Shown here: positions 58,904 to 64,000 of the stretch, piece after piece
Layout of the letters: every line of letters starts with the position of its first letter
How positions within the stretch are numbered: the stretch's first letter is position 1
NCBI RefSeq assembly: GCF_024323335.1
Contig: NC_066581.1
Location: 36,598,699 to 36,662,698 of the forward strand
DNA length: 64,000 bases
Direction: 5' to 3'
DNA from: Lathyrus oleraceus
Taxonomy: Eukaryota > Streptophyta > Magnoliopsida > Fabales > Fabaceae
Made by a program: the position numbers and the translations under genes
The notes under the pieces: model-generated
Told to the model about the DNA's origin: nothing
The model's database searches: none
The model's input: only the letters and a program-made list of their open reading frames with translations

Positions 58904-59318
58904 AAACAGCAGTTCCTGCGCTAACACAAGGCAGAATGCAGAATTCTCCGCATTTTCCGCCGTTGGAGGACTTCCGGACCTCCGATTCCGATTCCGTAAA
59001 AAGCTATACGTTCGGAATTTCACAACTAACCCAAACACAGATTCAATTACAGTCTAAATACAATTTATCTAACATAATTCTTCAGCATCAATAATCCCAA
59101 TTAGGGTCAAATTAACGGCTTATCACTACCCATCACATATTATCCCATAATACCCATTAATCGACGATAAACCCCCCTTACCTGATTAATCCGGCGAATC
59201 TCAAGCTCCAAGCTCTTCTCTTCTCCAACTTTCTTCCTCTTGCTCTGCCTCTTGCCCTTTTCCTCTTTCACGATCGCTTCTCTGCTTTTTCACGTAAAAA
59301 CCTTTTTACTCCAAATGG
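58401..59318 (-). repeat. 460-bp tandem duplication in the E4 LTR
   Basis: 58401-58860 and 58861-59318 match with only a handful of substitutions seen by eye, at an exact 460-bp offset. The duplication added one of the palindrome pairs. Confidence 0.92.
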
Positions 59319-59453
59319 GCTCTTTTCCTTATTTCCAACATATATATATTTTCCAATAATAATAATAATAAAATTTCCAATTATTTAATTAAATTAATAA
59401 ATATATTATTAACTCAATTTAAATAATTATTTTATTATTATCGGGGTGTTACA

Positions 59454-59466
59454 ACTCTCCCCCACT
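59454..59466 (-). other. E4 polypurine tract
   Basis: Reverse complement reads TAGTGGGGGAGAG, one base before the LTR start at 59452. Confidence 0.8.
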
Positions 59467-59491
59467 AAAAGAGTTTTCGTCCTCGAAAACA

Positions 59492-60309
59492 TACCTCAAG
59501 CGAACAACTCCGGGTAAGACTCCTTCATCTTACTCTCCAGTTCCCAAGTCACATTGCCACCTGCTGGCCCCCCCCCCCCCCCCCCAAGCTACCTTCACCA
59601 AGGCAATCTCTTTACCCCGCAACTGCTTCAACTCTCGATCCTCGATCCTCATAGGTGATGTTTCAACAGTCAGGTTATCTCTCACCTGTACATCATCTAC
59701 TTGGACGACATGCGACGGATCATGAATGTACCTCCTCAACTGAGACACATGAAAAACCTCATGCAAATTCGCAAGCGACGGCGGTAAAGCGACACGATAG
59801 GCTACCTCCCCTATCCTCTCCAAAATCTGATAAGGACCAATAAATCGAGGTGTCAACTTCTTCGACTTCAAAGCTCGACCAACACCAGTTATCGGAGTAA
59901 CACGAAGAAACACATGATCTCCCTCTTGGAACTCAAGTGACTTCCTCCTCTTATCATGATAACTCTTCTGACGACTCTGAGCAATTCTCATCTTCTCCTG
60001 AATCATCTTAATCTTTTCTGTAGTCTGTTGAACAATCTCCGGTCCAACCACAACACTCTCACCGGACTCATACCAACATAACGGTGTCCGACATCTCCTA
60101 CCATACAAAGCTTCAAACGGTGCCATACCAATGCTCGAATGAAAACTATTGTTGTAGGTAAATTCAATCAAAGGTAAATAACAGTCCCAAGCACCTCCTT
60201 TTTCCAAAACACAAGCCCTCAAAAGATCCTCTAGTGACTGAATCGTCCTCTCAGTCTGACCATCAGTCTGCGGATGATATGCAGAACTCAATCTCAGCTT
60301 AGTTCCCAA
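59492..60309 (-). pseudogene. pol: E4 integrase C-terminus and chromodomain, frameshifted
   Basis: In sense: LRLSSAYHPQTDGQTERTIQSLEDLLR with the catalytic Glu, a GPY/F-like segment (LTPRFIGPYQILERIGEVAYRVALPP) and the start of a chromodomain (LRGKEIALVKVAW). Then a run of 18 C on the + strand (59568-59585) puts the rest out of frame. The intended C-terminus, with TWELESKMKESYPELF, is readable in another frame down to about 59492. Chromodomains direct integration to marked chromatin. One G fewer in the run would restore the frame, so this may be slippage or a sequencing error. Confidence 0.87.
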
Positions 60310-60315
60310 AGCCCT

Positions 60316-61995
60316 CTACAAACCTTCCCAGAACTTCGATGTAAATCTAGGATCTCTATCCGAAACAATACTAGACGGAATACCATGCAAACTTACAATC
60401 TTCTCAATATACAACTCGGCTAGTCTCTCTAACGGATAATCCATTCTGATCGGAATGAAATGAGCCGATTTCGTCAATCTATCAACAATCACCCAAATAG
60501 CTTCAAAATTCTTACTTGTCCTCGGCAACCCAGAAACAAAATCCATACTGATACTATCCCACTTCCACTCTGGAATAGCCAACGGTTGCATTAGCCCAGA
60601 CGGCTTCTGATGCTCAATCTTTGACTTCTGACAAGTCAAACAGGAATAAACAAAACTCGCAATTTCTCTTTTCATTCCCGGCCACCAAAATAACTTCTTC
60701 AAATCATGATACATCTTCGTAGCTCCAGGATGAATACTCAATCCACTACGATGTCCTTCCTCAAGAATACTCTTCTTAAGCTCAGTAACATCCGGAATAC
60801 ACACCCGACTACCAAATTTCAAAATACCATTCTCATCAACTCTGAATTCACCACCTTGACCTTGATTCACTAAAGTCAACTTATCAACCAAAAGCATATC
60901 GGATTTCTGACCCTCTCTAATCTCATCCAAAATACCACTCGTTAACTTCAACATTCCCAATTTAACACTATTGTGAGTACTCTCACACACCAAACTCAAA
61001 TCTCTAAAATGCTCAATTAAATCCAATTCCCTAACCATTAACATAGACATATGTAATGATTTCCGACTCAATGCATCAGCCACTACGTTTGCTTTACCCG
61101 GATGGTAATTCAAACCAAAGTCATAATCCTTCAGAAATTCTAACCATCTCCTCTGTCTCATATTTAGTTCTTTCTGATCAAACAAATACTTTAAACTTTT
61201 ATGGTCACTGAAAACTTCAAATCTTGACCCGTACAAATAATGCCTCCATAACTTCAGAACAAACACCACAGTTGCCAACTCTAAATCGTGTGTTGGATAG
61301 TTCCTCTCATGAACCCTCAGCTGTCTCGAAGCATAAGCTATAACCTGCTTATTCTGCATCAACACACCACCCAAACCCAACAATGAAGCATCACAGTAAA
61401 CCTCAAATGGTTCCGACGGACTCGGTAATATCAGAATAGGAGCAGTAGTCAACCTTCTCTTTAACTCTTGGAAACCTTCTTCACATTTCGAGTCCCACAC
61501 AAACGCTTGCCCCTTTCTAGTCAACATCGTCAATGGTAACGCCAACTTAGAAAATCCCTCAATGAATTTTCTATAATAACCTGCAAGTCCAAGAAAACTC
61601 CTTATCTCAGAAACTGACTTCGGAGCTTCCCACTTAGATACCGCTTCTATCTTAGAAGGATCAACAGCAACACCACCTCTTGAAATCACATGACCAAGAA
61701 AACTAACCTCTTCTAACCAAAATTCACATTTAGAGAGTTTAGCAAATAACTTCTTTTCTCGTAGAACTTCTAAAACCACTCTCAAATGCTCAGCATGCTC
61801 TTCTGCAGATTTCGAATACACCAAAATGTCATCAATAAACACCACAACAAACTGGTCTAGGTACGGATGGAAAATCCTATTCATATACTCCATAAATACT
61901 CCAGGCGCATTAGTCACACCAAAAGGCATTACAGAATACTCATAATGTCCATACCTCGTTCTGAAAGCAGTCTTCTGAATATCCTCAGCTTTCAC
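60316..61995 (-). pseudogene. pol: E4 RT (C-terminal part), RNase H, integrase (N-terminal part)
   Basis: Continues the frame of the upstream segment after one TAG. Shows the RT catalytic [13 protein letters not shown] near residue 55, RNase H ([27 protein letters not shown]) near 200-280, the integrase zinc domain (H near 420, CLTCQKSK near 455) and the first two catalytic Asp ([10 protein letters not shown] and VSDRDPRF). A TAG at 60316-60318 ends it inside the integrase core, between the second Asp and the Glu, where CAG is expected. All domains are otherwise intact. Confidence 0.92.
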
Positions 61996-62001
61996 ACGTA
62001 T

Positions 62002-63876
62002 CTAATGATATCCCGATCTCAAATCTATTTTGCTGAACACACTCGCACCAACCAACTGGTCCATCAAATCATCGATCCTCGGCAAAGGATACCGATTCTT
62101 GATCGTCGCTTTATTCAGTTGCCTGTAGTCCACACACAACCTCATAGTACTTTCTTTCTTCTTAACCAATAACACTGGTGCACCCCACGGTGACACACTC
62201 GGACGAATAAATTTCTTATCTAACAGATCTTCCAACTGACTCTTCAATTCAGCTAACTCGACAGCAGACATACGGTACGGAGTCATCGATATCGGCCTAG
62301 TACCAGGTACCAAATCAATCGAGAACTCAACTTCACGCTCTGGCGGTAATTCATTCACTTCTTCTGGAAACACATCAGGAAAATCACACACCACTGCTAG
62401 ATCACAAATCGCCAGTTTATCTTTAGCCTCCAAAGTCGCTAACAGCATAAACAACTCTGCCCCATCTGCTACTGCCTCATTCACCTGCCTTGCTGATAGA
62501 AACAAACTCTTTCCTTCCTCAATCTCAGGAAAGATCACAGTCTTATCAAAACAGTTGATAGAAACTCGATTAAACACCAACCAGTTCATACCCAGAATAA
62601 CGTCAATCTGCACTAGTGGAAGACACACAAGGTCTATCCCAAAGTCTCTACCAAAAATACTCAAAGGACAATTCAAACAAACCGAAGTAGTAGTCACTGA
62701 ACCCTTCGCAGGAGTATCAATCACCATACTACCATGCATCTCAGATATTTCTAACTTAAGTTTCACAGCACACTCCAAAGATATAAAGGAATGAGTAGCA
62801 CCGGTGTCAATAATAGCTACAAGAGGAAAGCCATTAATATAACACGTACCTCGGATCAAACGATCATCTGCAGAAGTCTCAGAACCCGATAAAGCAAAGA
62901 CCTTGCCTCCTGACTGATTCTCTTTCTTCGGCTTAGGACACTGTGGACTGATATGACCCAACTCTCCACAGTTGAAACAAGTTACAGTCTTCAACCGACA
63001 CTCTGCGGCCAAATGACCACCTTTTCCACACTTGAAACACTTCATCTCAGCACTGGTACACTCATGGACACGATGTCCGGCCCGACCACATCTATAACAC
63101 TTAACAGGAGCACTAGAGTCTCCCCCACTAGGCCTCTTCATCCCACTCTGCTTCTGAAAACCTTTGCCAGCTGCATACGGTTTTCCACGATCATTCTGAT
63201 TCTTGCCTTTCCTATCAACCCTCTGTTGATAGCTCTCTGCTCTGGCTTTGGAATCCTGTTCAAAAATCCTGCAACAGTCAACCAAGTCAGAAAACACTCT
63301 GATCCGCTGATATCCAATAGCCTGCTTGATCTCGGGACGCAACCCGTTCTCAAACTTCACACATTTCGAAAATTCTCCAGCAACCTCATTATAGGGAGTG
63401 TAATACTTTGACAGCTCTGTGAACTTAGCAGCATACTCCGTAACAGACCTGTTACCCTGTTTCAATTCCAAGAACTCTATCTCTTTCTTTCCTCTGACAT
63501 CCTCTGGAAAGTACTTCCTCAGGAATCTCTCTCTGAACACAGCCCAAGTGATCTCAGCATTCCCAGCAGATTCCAACTCGGTGCGGGTAGCAACCCACCA
63601 ATCATCTGCTTCCTCTGACAGCATATGCGTACCGAACCTGACCTTCTGGTTATCGGCACACTCAGTCACTCGGAAGATCCTCTCGATTTCCTTCAACCAC
63701 TTCTGAGCACCATCTGGATCGTATGCTCCCTTGAACATTGGAGGATTGTTCTTCTGGAACTCACTCAGTTGACGAGCAGCTCCCATTCCCACAACATTCG
63801 GATTTCCTCCAAGTACTCCAGCTAGCATACCTAGAGCCTCAGCAATCGCAGCATCATCTCTACCTCTTCCAGCCAT
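62002..63876 (-). pseudogene. gag-pol: E4 Gag, protease and RT (N-terminal part)
   Basis: ATG at 63874-63876. Capsid-type Gag at about residues 45-230 ([35 protein letters not shown]). Three zinc knuckles follow: [14 protein letters not shown] near 260, [14 protein letters not shown] near 278 and [14 protein letters not shown] near 298. Protease site [11 protein letters not shown] near 355. RT begins near 525 ([35 protein letters not shown]). A TAG at 62002-62004 stops it within RT after DLRSGYH, where Gln is expected. Gag makes the particle and the knuckles bind RNA. Confidence 0.93.
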
Positions 63877-63984
63877 CTCTATTCTGAAAACCCAAACAAG
63901 CTAAAACAATAAGTACTGATAGGGTTACACAACACCTATCCCGTACAGGGAAACAGAATAATTACGACTCGACTCGACCGACTA

Positions 63985-63997
63985 TGCTCTGATACCA
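63985..63997 (-). other. E4 primer binding site
   Basis: Reverse complement TGGTATCAGAGCA is the standard initiator-Met tRNA site of plant chromoviruses. The 5' LTR should start right after the window edge. Confidence 0.88.
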
Positions 63998-64000
63998 CTA

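Larger units (their letters stand above)
57071..59452 (-). repeat. E4 3' LTR (2382 bp)
   Basis: In sense it runs from TGTAACACCCCGA at 59452 to GGGTGTTACA at 57071; the ends are inverted copies. It holds four pairs of GTTAACCGGTTAAC, a 460-bp tandem duplication and a 103-bp tandem duplication. No gene. Confidence 0.9.
57071..64000 (-). mobile_element. E4: Ty3/gypsy chromovirus (Tekay/Del-like) on the - strand
   Basis: In sense from the right: Met-type primer site, gag-pro-RT-RNase H-integrase-chromodomain in one frame, polypurine tract, 3' LTR. The 5' LTR lies just outside the window. Clade assignment rests on the chromodomain, three CCHC knuckles and single-frame layout. It is nested in the E3 3' LTR. 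Confidence 0.92.

Noticed and set aside
59492..63876. Endogenous pararetrovirus (caulimovirus) origin for E4
   Set aside because: An integrase with zinc domain and catalytic residues, a chromodomain, LTRs and a polypurine tract are present; movement protein is absent.

Overview
The window is 64 kb of nested plant LTR retrotransposons; I recognise no host gene, tRNA or rRNA. Most of it belongs to giant Ty3/gypsy elements of the Tat/Ogre group: an extra ORF (ORF1) before gag, a Gag with an FHxGxxGHxxxxC zinc knuckle, a second RNase H between RT-RNase H and integrase, a primer site starting TGGCGACTCT, a short intron between gag-pro and pol, and multi-kb LTRs. Such elements are most abundant in Fabeae legumes (Pisum, Vicia, Lathyrus), so a large-genome legume is the likely source; that is an inference.

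Layout. (1) Element E1, + strand, 1-20547: 5' LTR entering from the left, ORF1, gag-pro, intron, pol, long 3' UTR and a complete 4.3-kb 3' LTR. Its LTRs are almost identical, so it inserted recently. (2) Element E2, - strand, 20548-42543: an old Ogre-like copy. E1 sits in its 3' UTR; two solo LTRs (LTR-A 28449-33049, LTR-B 34202-39406) split its gag; LTR-C (from 42544) sits in its 5' leader. (3) Element E3, + strand, 45683-57070: inserted in LTR-C. It is a defective relative with 1.75-kb LTRs, no ORF1 and no protease. (4) Element E4, - strand, 57071-64000: a chromovirus (Tekay/Del-like, three CCHC knuckles, Met-type primer site, C-terminal chromodomain) inserted in the 3' LTR of E3. The order of insertion is E2, then LTR-A, LTR-B, LTR-C and E1 independently; E3 after LTR-C; E4 last.

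The proteins work as in any LTR retrotransposon: Gag forms the particle, protease matures it, RT and RNase H make cDNA from a tRNA primer, and integrase inserts it. All copies are broken, mostly by single C-to-T type changes that turn Gln, Trp or Arg codons into stops, the expected scar of cytosine methylation.

The most interesting signals are noncoding. The Ogre-type LTRs and UTRs carry several families of short inverted repeats whose stems change on both sides together while loops or linkers stay constant: a two-hairpin module around a TACGTAGGC linker and an AGTA-tetraloop hairpin near the LTR 3' end; an array of about 24 hairpins with a CGGTAA loop before the polypurine tract of E1; a four-stem array just after integrase; a leader stem-loop with a 51-nt loop in E2 and E3; and complementary sites in the intron and 3' UTR. 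The 3' UTR also carries many repeats that resemble the complement of the primer site, that is, the 3' end of the primer tRNA. All alignments were made by eye.
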